Assembly (NCBI RefSeq): GCF_019925205.1
Contig: NC_083566.1
Span: forward strand, 10,230,001-10,294,000
Direction: 5' to 3'
Origin: Metopolophium dirhodum
Taxonomy: Eukaryota > Arthropoda > Insecta > Hemiptera > Aphididae
Length of the DNA stretch: 64,000 bases
Each line of letters starts with the position of its first letter. Positions within the stretch are counted from its first letter, which is position 1. Below, one piece after another: positions 50,001-61,150 of this stretch. The position numbers and the translations under genes were made by a program. The notes below the pieces were generated by a model. That model saw nothing but the letters and a program-made list of their open reading frames with translations. It was not told the origin of the DNA and made no database searches.

Positions 50001-51878
50001 AAACAATTTTTTTTTTATTTTAAGTCTTAATCACTCATGTCAATATTAACTATAAACATTCCCATACAAATAATAAAATTAAAGTGTTAAGTTTTCTAAA
50101 AAAAGTGTTTCACATTACATTTTAAATAATTTCAAAATAAGTTTTCTAAGTTTTCATAATAGCCATTTTTTTGATCATATTTTTAAAATATAAATTATTA
50201 AGTTGTTAACTTTGTTAGAGTAATACCTAGTTATGTTGGTAAATACAAATCACATGATCGATTGGAACATATATTTTTTCAAGAGAATCTGTAAGTATCT
50301 AATAATCAGTGGAACTTTGCAAAAATGAATTAATTGCAACATTATAACTAGTGGATAATGCAATTTTACTTGTTTTTTAAAAATTGAGACATTTGTGTTG
50401 ATATAACATGTAAGATGGTTTCCGGGCACTCTTTTCGGGAGTAACATTTTACCATGTCAATTTCATCATGTACTGAGAATGTATAAATAAATACTAAATA
50501 GGTACAAAGTATAGGGTGTTACAAAAAAAAATCAGCACTATTGATTAAATCATGTAATTCGTGTTTTGCTAATATAACCATTATTTGTACAAAGTCAACA
50601 CCTAAATTTTCCTTCAACTTGTTCAATTCTCTTTCAAAATTAATATATTTTTTAAAAACCAGTTTTAAATATATGATCAAGAAAATAGTTTATATGATGG
50701 ACATAATTCAATGTTAAAAAAGTTAGTTACATAACAACAATTTTTAATCTTTTACCATTCAATTAGAATTCCCCTACTTATTGCAGTAAAAAAAACCATA
50801 TTCAAATATATTGGTTTGCCACAGAGGTTTGCCATACAAGGGTGGTATAGACTTTTGGGTTCATTACTCGGTAATCTTGTTAATCATGAAAGCTATTGAT
50901 GCCATATTCACATATTAGATTTTATTGGTGCTCCCATTAGTATTTATGATGTGATTAAGAGGGTTTATTAGCTAGATAACAGATTGGTAGGACCAAAAGG
51001 AATGTGTAAGAGGCTGTTATAACTAATAGTGTATGAAGATACTTTTAACTTGAAGAAGATGAGAGTAAAAAAAAAAGGATATATTACAGGAGTAACAAGA
51101 AGGGAGATTAATATTGTTGTAAGCTGGTGAATAATAATGGTTGGACTTCACATTTCACCTATAAACATTTTATTAAGGTCTATGATTTTACATTTTACCT
51201 AGTTAAACCATATTATACACTTCTAATGAAAATTAATACTTTTCACTATTCAAAAAGAAACTTTTAATTAATTGAAAATCATTTTTGTCATGTGTGATGT
51301 TGATGTAATTTTCTAATAAACGTAAGGTATAGTATTAGTGTATTACTAATACAATCTAAAAAATAGTTTTTAAATTATTTATACATTTAATTATCCGTGT
51401 TTGCTTGATGATAGTTATGACTTATGATATTTTAATGTGATACAATACATTTTTTGTATTATTTGATTTATCAACTTAGGTACTTAAAATAATATTGCTA
51501 TGAAACAAATGAAATTCATATAATTAATTCACAACCTTTTTATGCTTTCGTTAACAAATAATTATATTTTTTGTATGAACTTGATGCTATGTTGCTATTA
51601 AGTATAAACTATAAGTCATATTTGTAGTATAGTTTCTGAATCATCACAAAAATTTTGTTACAGAAAAATTGCAGCGACAACTAAAACCGTACGATTACAG
51701 TTTCAAGAACATTGGCAAGTTTTTCACACACTACAGTCATGAGTTGTGCGCTTTTGTGCCAATTAATGATTTGGCACAACTTTATCCCGATGATCTATCT
51801 TACACTATCAGTAAATCAAAGAATATCGACTGCAAAGTTAAACAGTTCACAGGTCCCCACGTTGTTCCTAAGTATTAA
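41014..51878 (+). CDS. FBXO21: FBXO21-like F-box protein with SirB1-like and YccV-like domains, 9 exons
   Basis: Substrate receptor of an SCF (Skp1-Cul1-F-box) ubiquitin ligase by family; the insect substrate is unknown. Exons 41014-41297, 41362-41643, 41693-41880, 41957-42207, 42272-42535, 48774-48962, 49057-49098, 49166-49442 and 51664-51878 join in phase (1992 nt, 663 aa; human about 628). The F-box is at about residues 43-90 (ILDLPTELIEYI). A SirB1/transglutaminase-like region spans roughly 200-420, with VFLLCVIFESVARRLGVKVR. A YccV (hemimethylated-DNA-binding-like) domain starts near 519 (KYSIGMM...KRGVVVGW), and the family tail IGKFFTHYSHEL..LYPDDL closes the protein. Exon 7 is only 42 bases. 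Intron 5 is 6.2 kb. The start codon is the first ATG of the GC-rich exon, followed by a disordered S/T-rich leader. Confidence 0.93.
44460..45230 (+). repeat. Dispersed element with ACACACAGACAGAC tail, copy 1
   Basis: Starts near TTACCCGGCGTTGCCCGG and ends with TCTAATCTATCTCTGTATCA, ATCGGATGAATG and CACACACAGACAGACAG. Elements with this 'ACCCGGC...' head and 'ATCGGTCCAGC...ACACACAGACAGACAAAC' tail are widespread in arthropods. I am not certain of the class (LINE-like or other). Confidence 0.45.
45231..45462 (+). repeat. Dispersed element with ACACACAGACAGAC tail, copy 2
   Basis: Starts ACTAGCTGATCCCTTGC directly at the end of copy 1 and ends with TTTCATCAACATCGGTCCAG, GGACACACACACAAACAGAC and a TATATATATA tract. 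It is shorter than copy 1, so the pair is either a tandem insertion or a recombined element. Confidence 0.5.
47173..47412 (+). pseudogene. Merlin/IS1016-like transposase fragment (C-terminal DDE part)
   Basis: A 79-codon open piece contains GANTQTIELLW, then HHLIECWYRS and NNLFIHFLEDIKK. This is the end of an ISXO2-type DDE transposase, whose family motif is PETGAHTNTIEsxW with the last acidic catalytic residue. The N-terminal zinc-binding part and the first two catalytic Asp are not found just upstream. It is therefore a remnant inside FBXO21 intron 5, on the gene's sense strand. Confidence 0.6.
49443..51663 (+). other. FBXO21 intron 8
   Basis: AT-rich, 2.2 kb. CAGGGGTGGTCAAACTTTTT at about 49928 resembles a hAT left terminus, but no matching right end was found. 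Nothing else recognised. Confidence 0.45.
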
Positions 51879-52895
51879 TGTTTTTTTTTTTTTACAAATG
51901 CGATTATATATTTTTTTTGTTTGTCTTACTATTATAATTCAAACAGTACCTAAATTATACATTTTTTAAATATAGCTACTAGTTTAATTAAAAACCTTTT
52001 GTTGGAAAAATATTATAGGACATGAATAAGGCACTGCAACCTTTTTTGTCAGGCACATACTGTTTATTCTCTACTATCAGTGTTGGCTTTACTAGTTTAC
52101 TGTGTTAACTAATGCATGGATATAACAAAATCTACCCAGTCCTAAATACTTATAATTTAAAAGTAATATATGTTTTATTTTAGCCTTACTGAAAACTGTG
52201 ATTAATTTATTTTATTTTTAAAAAATTAATATTATGCGTTTTGAAATAAAGGTCAACTACCATCAAGGGTACAATATTGGCTGCCATAAACTATGATTGA
52301 GAAAGACAATTTTAATAACTAAAGTTCAATGAAATTTCCTGTAAATCATTATGAAAACTTTCCTTTATTGATGTTTACATATATCTTTTAAACATTTAGC
52401 ACATTTTAAAAATTATAATTTATAAGAATAATCATTGTAACATTTACACTTCTGACAATATTATTAAATATACATCATTGTAAATGAAATATAATATTAT
52501 CCTGGTTATTATAAAGGTAAATAAAATGACATAAATTATTTAACAAAAAAATCTTAACAAAAACACAATATAATACATACATGTGTTATTTCTTTTTTTA
52601 CTATTCCACATCTTAAATAGTTTGGAGGGGGGAATTGTATTTTTTAGAAAATAAATGTTGTGCTTTGATTAAACAATGAATACTAACAAAAAATCTGAAA
52701 TGTAATAGGTTTAAGACATAGTAGTTAATAGTAAATAATGTACAAATCATATTTAAGTTCTTATAATAAACAACTAAACTAGATAAAATGTAGTTGAGAA
52801 TTATATATATTATATACAGAAAAAAAAAATATATGAACTAAATAATCGAATGATAATATAACAAAAAAATGTTTTATAAATAGCCAAAAATCTAA
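51879..52895. other. Shared 3' intergenic region of FBXO21 and PCMTD
   Basis: Convergent genes end here. AATAAA at 52245-52250 suits FBXO21. No canonical minus-strand AATAAA close to the PCMTD stop is evident. No ORF or repeat is seen. Confidence 0.45.
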
Positions 52896-55529
52896 TCAAT
52901 CTCTTTTGTTGTAATTGAGAAACAGTTTTAGCATAGCTGGTACTGGTAACAAATCAATTTTACCTTTCAGAAGTTTACTCAACTCATTTTCTTTGCGTTC
53001 GCTTAGAAAGCGGTACAATATCAATTCTCTAGCAACTTCGCTATCAGTATCGCTGTCATAGTTATCTTCACCATTAAACAAAGAGTTATAGATTCCGCCA
53101 AAATCATCATCATTATGATCATTTTCCTCAGATGACACCCAGCTATCAGAATCATCAAGGTTGTCATCATCATCATCAGGCTCGGATGAATCACTAGACA
53201 TTGTCTCCCAAAAATCACTACTGCTATTGGTAGACTGGCTGTTTAAGAGATTTGTGACTGTAGAAGATGATGTGTTCATTCTCATTCTTTTTGTGTTTTC
53301 TGGTTTTTCTGGCAATGTCTTATTTTGTTCAGAACATCCAGCTTCAGATGATTTTCTTTTGGTATCTGATTCAGTTTTCTTAGGTAAACTTTTATCACAT
53401 TGTTCACTTGTATTTTTTTCTTCAACATAATCAACATAATCAACATCATCTTCATCATCATCATCATCATCATTATTGTCATCATTGTCACCGCTGTTAT
53501 CGTCATCATTATCTTCTTCAATGGCCTCGTTCCCAGATGTTGAACCCAGATCTGATATTGCCTCGTCTAAACCAGCAAATGTATCTACAATGTTCCGTAA
53601 ACTAACCATTCCTCTATCATTTGCACCATATTGTATGCGGACAAATTGACTTAATGGATCTTCAGAACTAAAAAATTTTTGATCGTAACTTTTAGTTGGC
53701 TTACATTTAGTGCGCATTTGCAAGCCAGGATGACTTTCATTCAAGCAATCTCGTATGGAAGCACGAATGTTTGATCTGCATAGCTCTTGTAAACTCAATG
53801 GTTCAACAGTAGCTGAAAAACAACAAAAATTTAAAATTTATTTATTTTTAATTTACAATTGGTATATTAACTTACGAAACTTTGCAACTTTGATAGTACT
53901 ACATTTTTCTGGTACAACAAGATCAGCAAACGATACTTCCAAAACTTCAATTGTTTTCCATGAGTATTCACCTTTCCTTATTACTTTTACGAGGAACCCT
54001 TCCAATGGCATAACTAATACACCACCAATCTAAATACAGATAAGAAAAGTTTATTTCATTTTATTATTTAAGATTTACTTTTGAATAAAATAGTACTTTA
54101 ATAAGGGCCTTCATAAATAAAGATTCCGCAGGTGGTACTCCAGCTCCACAATAGACTCTATCATAGTAACCCACTGACAGCAGTTCACATGCATTTCCTA
54201 TATAAGTAATAACATTTTAAAAATATTAAGAATAATTTTAAGCTTTTATGGTACGTCAATATTGACTTATAAGTTAATAATAATAATACATGATATATTA
54301 TTATCCGTAATTAAATTAATATGTAATATAGGTTATGTATTAGGGTATTTTTTTGGAAAAAACTAGTTCAACCTATAGTATTACTAATAGAAAAATAAAC
54401 TATTATACTCCGTTCCACAAGAGAACGCAACCTGGTGGCACATTAAATTTGTCAATCTTTGTGAATCCATTCCCCCAAGATAACCAGTCCGTTAACTTTA
54501 TGTCAACAGACAAAATCATATTCCGAGATACATATGCTGATAACGACATGGTGTTGGCAATTTGGCCTTGAGATAGCAAAGCTCCGTCGTTTATATGTAG
54601 AAGCGAATTGCATTGTTTTGTAGCACAGAGCAATGGAGTATAATAATCAATATGCATATGATAAAATATTGATGGAAATATTAACTGACAGATAAAATAA
54701 ATTATAATTGAATAATGAATTCAAACTGATCACATTTATATTACACTGACCTGTTCGAAAAGGAAGACTCAAAAACTACTTATATAGCAGAACCAACTAC
54801 CCAGGCTTTTTTAATTTATTATAAAATGGATTTTGTACAGGAAATGTTAAATACTATTATCTTCAAGAGACTTACAAGTTATATCCTATTTTTTAAACAT
54901 TTGATCAGACCTTTTTCACAAGATTCTAATTATTTATAAGTACTTATTTAATTAACACGAATAAAGTATATTATTATACCTTCGATGAATACAGGTTCAC
55001 AAAAGTCAAAATAATCAATTGCTGCAGAATTTTGTTTAAATTCTTCCAACTTTTGATGAGCAATTTCTATTGAAGAACCATGAATTTCAATGCCATGATT
55101 GACACCATTAACACCTATAAAAAAAAATAAGGCAAATTGTTGATAGTCAATTTAAACTCTGAAAAATATAAATGGGTGGTAGTACAATGAATAAATATTG
55201 AGATAAAGCTTACCCAATAAAAGACCAGCTAGGGTACTAAAATACCCTATCCCAGAACCAATGTTTAAAAACTTATGACCCTTATGGAGATCCAAACATT
55301 CTAAAACTGTAGCATAAACACTTGGTGCAGACAAATGAACATCTCCTGATTGCCAAGCACTGTCTCTATAGGCGTTTAGTTTATTATCATTGGTATAATA
55401 TAATCCTCGGTCAACACTTCTGAACACTTTTTCCACATTAATTGTGTGTATATACTCTCTCTTAATTAATGTATTTATAAGCTCGTCATTGCTGTTGTCA
55501 GTGCGATCTGTACTAATAAATTGACCCAT
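52896..55529 (-). CDS. PCMTD1: PCMTD-like protein: isoaspartate methyltransferase fold plus split SOCS-type box, 5 exons
   Basis: Relative of protein-L-isoaspartate O-methyltransferase; vertebrate PCMTD proteins are thought to act as Cul5-type ubiquitin ligase receptors. Exons, 5' to 3' on the minus strand: 55529-55214, 55114-54980, 54197-54097, 54029-53876, 53812-52896. They join in phase (1623 nt, 540 aa; human PCMTD1 about 357). MGQFIS fits N-myristoylation (G2, S6). DVHLSAPSVY and the SAM-binding FLNIGSGIGYF (87-97) follow, then NHGIEIH, YDRVYCGAGV and GGVLVMPLE. A BC-box, SLQELCRSNI (242-251), and a Cul5-box-like LPVPAMLKLFLNY near the C-terminus are separated by about 270 residues rich in Asp, Glu, Ser and Asn (runs at about 331-366 and 440-475). 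This linker accounts for the extra length. The symbol denotes the PCMTD1/2 group, not a resolved orthologue. Confidence 0.93.
54403..54657 (-). other. Unidentified 84-codon open frame inside PCMTD intron 2
   Basis: Lies on the same strand as PCMTD between exons 54980 and 54197. Its composition is less AT-rich and more protein-like than the surrounding intron (segments such as INDGALLSQGQIANTMSLSA and LTDWLSWGNGFTKIDKF). It does not match the PCMTD family, and joining it to exon 2 through the CTGTCAG at about 54690 does not give a continuous frame. It could be a fragment of a mobile element, a retrocopy or a viral insertion. I do not recognise the family. Confidence 0.3.
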
Positions 55530-56460
55530 CTTGATTGATTGTTAAACAGCCAATATAATATAATATTGTAATCAACTGCAAACCAAAAAACAAATCCAAG
55601 TTAACATTGTTAAGTAGTGAAATTACAAAATTGATTGATATCAAAACGGTGCAAAATAAAAGCAATTTATTATTAATTATTTTCAGTTTAGTTTGGTTTT
55701 ACAAGTCAATAAAGAAATATTTAAAAGCATAATAAATAATTAACAAGGTAGGTACTATTTATTTATTACTGTGAATATTATTATGTATATTGAGTTTAGT
55801 AGATTTTCTGACATGATTTACAATCTAAACCCACGCATAAAGAGATGTTTTATGTGTACTAGTTTATCTATTTCGTTGTAAGTACAACACCGATTTGAGA
55901 AAACCGTCGACAACGGGACTATGTTTGCTATACGATCAGACCACCGCATAGGTAGACCATTTTAATAAATATTATACAAGTAGGAGGTACCTACAGATTT
56001 TTACAATGCCCACACGTACCTATCAAATATCAATCGCAGTTCAGGTTTTCGCGTTCCAATAATCGTCGACGACGTCTTGAAATCTCACAAGACGCGTAAA
56101 CGAAATGATAAATATTACGCAACAACACAAAACGCCGGGACAAGACGAAGTAACATTACTTCTCTATTAAATATTTACTATTATAACTAATCGCAATATC
56201 ATATTAAAACTATTAATAATGAGATATTGTACTACCTTTTGTATTTATACCGTGGTGGCGAGTCTGTATGACGGCGTAGCGTTATCTTTAGCGTCACTAT
56301 TAGCTGTTGTTGTTGTTTTTGTTACATATTCAATTGATATATTTCAGCGTCGTCAATTAATGATGATTGTAATATCGTTTTTGTATAATCGAAACGGAAT
56401 GCTACGGAGAAAAATCGATAGACGCATTTAACGTAGGCAAGACAATAATAAAAAGTAAAT
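55530..56460 (-). promoter_or_regulatory. PCMTD upstream region
   Basis: The 5' UTR and promoter of PCMTD must lie here. CpG-richer patches occur at about 56040-56110 (TCGTCGACGACGTC) and 56250-56300. The 70-codon open frame at 56219-56431 matches nothing known. No start-site motif can be placed. Confidence 0.35.
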
Positions 56461-56812
56461 ACATAAAAGATAAAACAGTTTCAAAGTATTGTACTATTAT
56501 GATGCATCTACAAATCTACACAGTTGTTGTATGTCAGTGTACTCAGTGATCCAGTATGAGACAAGATTACAAGACGGCACAAGTCATTTAGACCAAACAG
56601 TCTGCGCACCAGGACGTCCAGTGCACCAGTACGCGGCTGATCGATGATATGTCGTCGAAACAGTCGAGTGGTCTACGGCCAATCAGCAATCATGTTCATT
56701 GCCCAATACACAGAAGAATTTTACCGTCCTATGACCAAACAGTAAACATATCCCCACACAGGTTGGTCACCGGAAAGTCACTGGCACGAACATATTATAA
56801 TAGTCACTAGCA

Positions 56813-56862
56813 GTACTACCACAGAATAAATTTAATTTAATCTATTCTGTGGTACTACTTAT
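56813..56862. repeat. Short near-perfect hairpin
   Basis: AGTACTACCACAGAATA and TATTCTGTGGTACTACT pair with one mismatch over 17 bases, around a loop of 14 A/T-rich bases. The neighbouring 56500-56780 sequence is less AT-rich with no ORF. Confidence 0.6.
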
Positions 56863-57084
56863 ATTTAGTTATATCTTTAACCGTGGTAGCGGTCCATCAT
56901 GCAGCAAATTGATGATACCAAAAATCTAATTCTATACCGTCTTTTCTGAAGTATGGGCGCGGGTAGATTCTTTCGATAGTCGACCATGGCTGGTGGTACA
57001 CCTGCGAGGTTTTCGGAAATTGTTTTTGTTCAATTCGCCCACGATGAGAAGATAGCTGATACCATGATTAAAGATATACCCACA

Positions 57085-57610
57085 GATATAGATAAAAAAT
57101 TGTGCATAAATTATGTGTTTTTAATATTTTTCAACTGCTATTGTAAAAATATGATAGAAGTCGTGTATTATATTTTGACGATTTTTGACCAAACAAATTT
57201 ATTGATATATCATATTATATAAAAAAAATCCAATATAAGAAAATCGCTACATGAGAAATCGAGTAAATATCCAATGATATTAAAATTTGACACTCATAAA
57301 AATTTTATTTGACTTTCCGGTAAATATTTTTTTTTTTTGATAAAAGTAGACAAACTAATGAGGAATCTTGTATTAAATTATCAAATCTCAGATAGATAGA
57401 TAAAAAATTGTATGAATCAAAATTCTAACTCGAAATAATTTGCACATTTTCGTGATTTTTACGTAATTTATCAAAATTCGAACTAAATGCTAATAAAAAA
57501 AAATTGGGACTTTTTTAAATATTTTTCAACTGCCATTGTAAGTATATATTAGGAGCCTCGTATTAAATTTCAAGCTTGTTGACTCAACGAATAAAATTAA
57601 TAATTTAGAA
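57085..57610 (-). repeat. Family A arm, inverted (left of the transposase relic)
   Basis: Landmarks in reverse: TTTTTCAACTGCTATTGTAA (about 57127), ACATGAGAAATCGAGTAAAT (about 57249), AGTAGACAAACTAATGAGGA, CTCGAAATAATTTGCACATT, TAGGAGCCTCGTATTAAAT. The outer terminal block is missing. A C-run of about 17 lies just inside at about 57703-57719. Confidence 0.6.
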
Positions 57611-57739
57611 AAATTAATGACTCTTAACAGCTGTAATAACTGATAAGTTGTTTTCTGTAGGTCGGTAAAAAAATACAATGAGGGGGATATAATCCCTAAC
57701 CTCACCCCCCCCCCCCCCCTGAGCACGACACTGCGTATT

Positions 57740-58730
57740 AGATATAGTCATAATTTTATTGCTGGTATTTCAAGAATGAATTCAAAATTTTTTTTTTTAT
57801 TTTTAGAAGAAAATATGGCATAATTTTTGATTTTTCAAATTTTTATTTTTATAAAATGTGTATTTTAGGTTGCTTTATATGAATGTAAAAAAAATCCTGG
57901 ACAAACTTCGTTTTGAAGTTATTGAAAAAAAACTTCAAAAACTTCATTTTTTAAAATTTTTTTTCCAAACAGTGTTTTTAGTGTGCTTTTTGTAAGAATG
58001 TAAAAAAAAAGAACGAATAAACTTCATTTTGAAGTTATTGATAAAAAACTTCTAAAACTTAATTTTTTTGGTTACGCGTATTTTTTTTAAAAAAAAATAC
58101 TTAGAATTGAATATTTTTAAATTTTTTTTTTTTTAAATATGTGGTTTTTACCGCCAGTATATTGGTAAAATAAAAACTTACCTAACATACTTACTTTTGA
58201 AGTTTCTACAAATATTAAAAATTGACTAATTTATGAAAAAATGTAATACGCAGGTAAACAGGTAGTTATAATTTTATTTATAAAGACAATATAATAATAT
58301 AATATTTATATATATAGGTTAATAGGAAGTTACCAACATTAGCAATCGTTAATTGTGCGGAAAACATAAATCCATAATATTATTATTCAATTAGATAAAA
58401 TATATAGGTACAGATCATACATATACATATTACCTACAGATAATGTAGTATTTAATTATTATAATATCTAGAAAAAATAAGATAAAATGTTCATTCTATT
58501 TTGTCCGATAGCAAACTGTAGGATTGTCATTACGATTGTTAAACTAGTATTTTGTTGTTCAGTTTTAAATTTAGTTTGTTAAAATGACATCAATAATTGA
58601 CATTTATAACATATTCGAGCATAAAACGAGGGGCCATCTGTCCATGCCGGTTATAATAGTGTCTTACAGTCCTGGGGCCTAATAATAATTTTATTAATTA
58701 AATGTAATAAAGGCCTCTTATTTTTAGAAT
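57740..58730. other. AT-rich spacer before the transposase relic
   Basis: T/A-rich tracts, including repeated CTTCATTTTGAAGTTATTGA-type words (57908, 58022). No gene is recognised. Confidence 0.3.
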
Positions 58731-59563
58731 TATGTCCTAGCACAGCTTATTCCGACGGTTTCGTTTGGCGATGCAAACAAACGTATATGAGGACCGAAAA
58801 AGTGTCCCTAGAATTTATTCGAAATCAAATTAATATAGGTCGACAAGCATCTGTTGATTGGGCCTCGTTCCACCGAAAAGTCGTATTTGACGGGATGATA
58901 CTATACGACACCAAAAAATCGCAAAGTAGATTTAGTTTAAACATTCCGGGCTAGCGTAGTACCTAGCATGTGAGCAATTCTTAGTGCTTTATTCTTAAAA
59001 AATACATCGTAAAACGTGTAACAGGGATGATAATTGTTGAAATTGACGAATCAAAATTCGGAAGGCGAAAATACCACAGAGGACATCACGTTGAAGGCTA
59101 ATTGGGTATTTGGTGGAGTTGAACGCGGAACAGGTCGTTGTTTCCTTGTACCGGTAGAAAAACGTGACAAAGAAACACTATATTATAAACCATAATAAAA
59201 GATTGGATTCGCCCAGGATGACTGTTTAAAAGACGAGAGATATAGTCATTTGTCGGTAAACCATTCCCTAGAATTTAAAAACCCGGAAACTGGCACACCC
59301 ACAAATAACGTCGAACGACTGTGGCGTCAAGCTTCCATGACACAGTACTTAAGAAAAAACCATTTTATGCACGTTATTTGGCCAAATATATGTTCTTTAT
59401 GTTCTTAAAGGTTTGCCGTTCTTCGGGCCTAAATCCTTTGGTTGAATTTCTCAAACTTGCGGCACAAGTGTACGACCCAAATGGACCAATTTTAGAAACA
59501 GAAACAACTCAAAATAATTCTGAATCGGATTCAGATAACGAGGAAGATGATTTTAGATTCTGA
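58731..59563 (+). pseudogene. Broken Merlin/IS1016-like (ISXO2-type DDE) transposase
   Basis: Pieces in order: SDGFVWRC near 58752 (end of a zinc-ribbon-like region), SVDWASFHRKVV near 58855, then the DDE core EIDESKFGRRKYHRGHHVEG (59042-59098). A frameshift leads into NWVFGGVERGTGRCFLVPVE, a stop, then IKDWIRPG, VNHSLEFKNPETGTPTNNVE (59264 on), a further shift, and a C-terminal piece ending in an acidic tail at 59563. The first Asp of the triad (EIDESK) and the NxVE acid are visible. The second Asp region is eroded, and about 80 bases after REVV-like sequence are non-coding. The gene is dead. Its last codons overlap TTTAGATTCTGAG, the inner boundary of the family A arm. Confidence 0.75.
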
Positions 59564-60675
59564 GTTTTATTTGTAAGGTAAAAAAGCTTAACATTTAATA
59601 CAAAGCTTCTATTATGTTGTTAAAATGACGTTTGAAAAATATCAAAAATCCTTAGTCACAGTTTTTTTTTTAATAAGCATTTAGAGTTCAAAAATTGACA
59701 AAATATGGGAAAATCACGAAAATTTGCAAATTATTTTGAGTTGAGTATTCATAAAAATTTTTCTTTTAAAATCTAAGATTTGAAAATGTAATACAAGATT
59801 ATCCATACGTTTGTCTACAAGAAAGTCAAATTAAATTTTTATGAGTGTTTGAAATTCATATTTTTACAACATTTAATATTCACTCGATTTAACATGTAAC
59901 TATTTTCTTATTTTGTTGTAATTAAAATATACGAATGACTGTAGAATAGTGTAGATACTTAAAGATTTCACTGAATATTTATGTTTTCATTTTCTATACA
60001 CCATACAGTTTTGGAAATAATTTGACTCTTTTTGAGCTGTTTACGGACATTGTCAGTATTCAATTTTTTTAGTTTTTTTTTCTATAAATATCAATAAAAT
60101 TTTATTTGTTGTGTAAAAAAAAGTGAAAATGTAATGCAAGGCTTCTGATATATTGTTACAATAGCAGTTGAAAAATATTAAAAATACATATTATGCACAA
60201 TTTTTTTTTATAAGCATTTTAAGTTCAAATTTTGACAACATTTATCAAATTTAAAGTTTAATAATTATTTTGTAGTTAAAAATTTATAAAATGTTCAACT
60301 TTTATAGCTAAGGATAGAAAATTTAAAACAAGGCTCCACGTAAATAGGTCATATATAAATTACTTTATTCACAATAATATCATCAAATATATTTGGTAAT
60401 ATCATAGGCTGACTGACCGTTTTCGCTCAGAATCGTTTTTCTTATACAATGATATAGTATATCATTGAATTCGACTTTAACTCCATTCATTACAGTGACC
60501 CAATTGTAACCTACTGTACAGCAGATCGACATCCACTTATCCACCTTTTTGTTTTTTGCTTCTTAAAATATTTGGAATTTTCAATTTTGACCTCCCAATA
60601 GTATCAATTAGATTCACTTTTCTACCAGGAAAGATGCTAATCTCAAAAATTAAACCATTTCGCTCCGCTCAGAAT
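59564..60675 (+). repeat. Family A arm with right terminus (right of the transposase relic)
   Basis: Continues directly from the transposase stop and follows 3280-4276: AATCCTTAGTCACAGTTTTT, TTTTGAGCTGTTTACGGACA, AACAAGGCTCCACGTAAATA, CGCTCAGAATCGTTTTTCTT (60424), CCTACTGTACAGCAG and GACATCCACTTATCCACC (about 60528-60546). A further short inverted piece ends at CGCTCCGCTCAGAATCTAAT (60662). Confidence 0.68.
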
Positions 60676-61034
60676 CTAATATTGTAACGCTTATAATTAA
60701 AATTATTCACTTGCATTGTGTACTTGCAAAGGTACTTATAAACTATTGTCAACATAATCTGTTCAAAGCTTGTATCGATGTATATAGTAATAAATTTAAT
60801 ATTTGGTAAATTAGTAAGTGGGCCGATAATTGAAACTTTTAAAGTAGGTACCTATACATTATTATATTTTATTATAACACAATATAACACATAATAACCT
60901 TTGCAAATGTAATGTTTTCGGAAAAAGTCAATTCAACCAACTGGTATTAGGATTTAGGGGTATTATACTTATAGTAAAATTAATTACTTTAATAGTTTAA
61001 TAGCAATATCATAAAATAAACTTAGTAATAATAT

Positions 61035-61150
61035 AGTCTTCACTCAGAATCGTCTTTCGTATTCAACGATTTTATATCATTCAATCATTGAATTGAAATT
61101 TAACACATCCGTACCTACAGGCTACAATGACCATTTTAGACACCTTATCC
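61035..61150 (+). repeat. Degenerate family A terminus
   Basis: CACTCAGAATCGTCTTTCGT, TATCATTCAATCATTGAATT and CCTACAGGCTACAATGACC parallel the terminal block of complete copies. No arm accompanies it. Confidence 0.5.

Noticed and set aside
49928..50850. hAT element starting CAGGGGTGGTCAAACT in FBXO21 intron 8
   Set aside because: No inverted right end or target duplication could be found, so only the left-end resemblance is noted.
53021..53605. Met-, Ile- or His-rich frames overlapping the PCMTD last exon
   Set aside because: They arise from reading the GAT/GAC-rich acidic tract in other frames or on the other strand.
54079..54096. Alternative donor GTAAAT for PCMTD exon 3, adding six residues
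   Set aside because: Phase would be kept, but the shorter exon ending at 54097 matches the family without an insertion. The longer form remains possible.
54353..54571. Plus-strand 72-codon frame in PCMTD intron 2
   Set aside because: It is antisense to the more protein-like minus-strand frame and has no recognisable domain.
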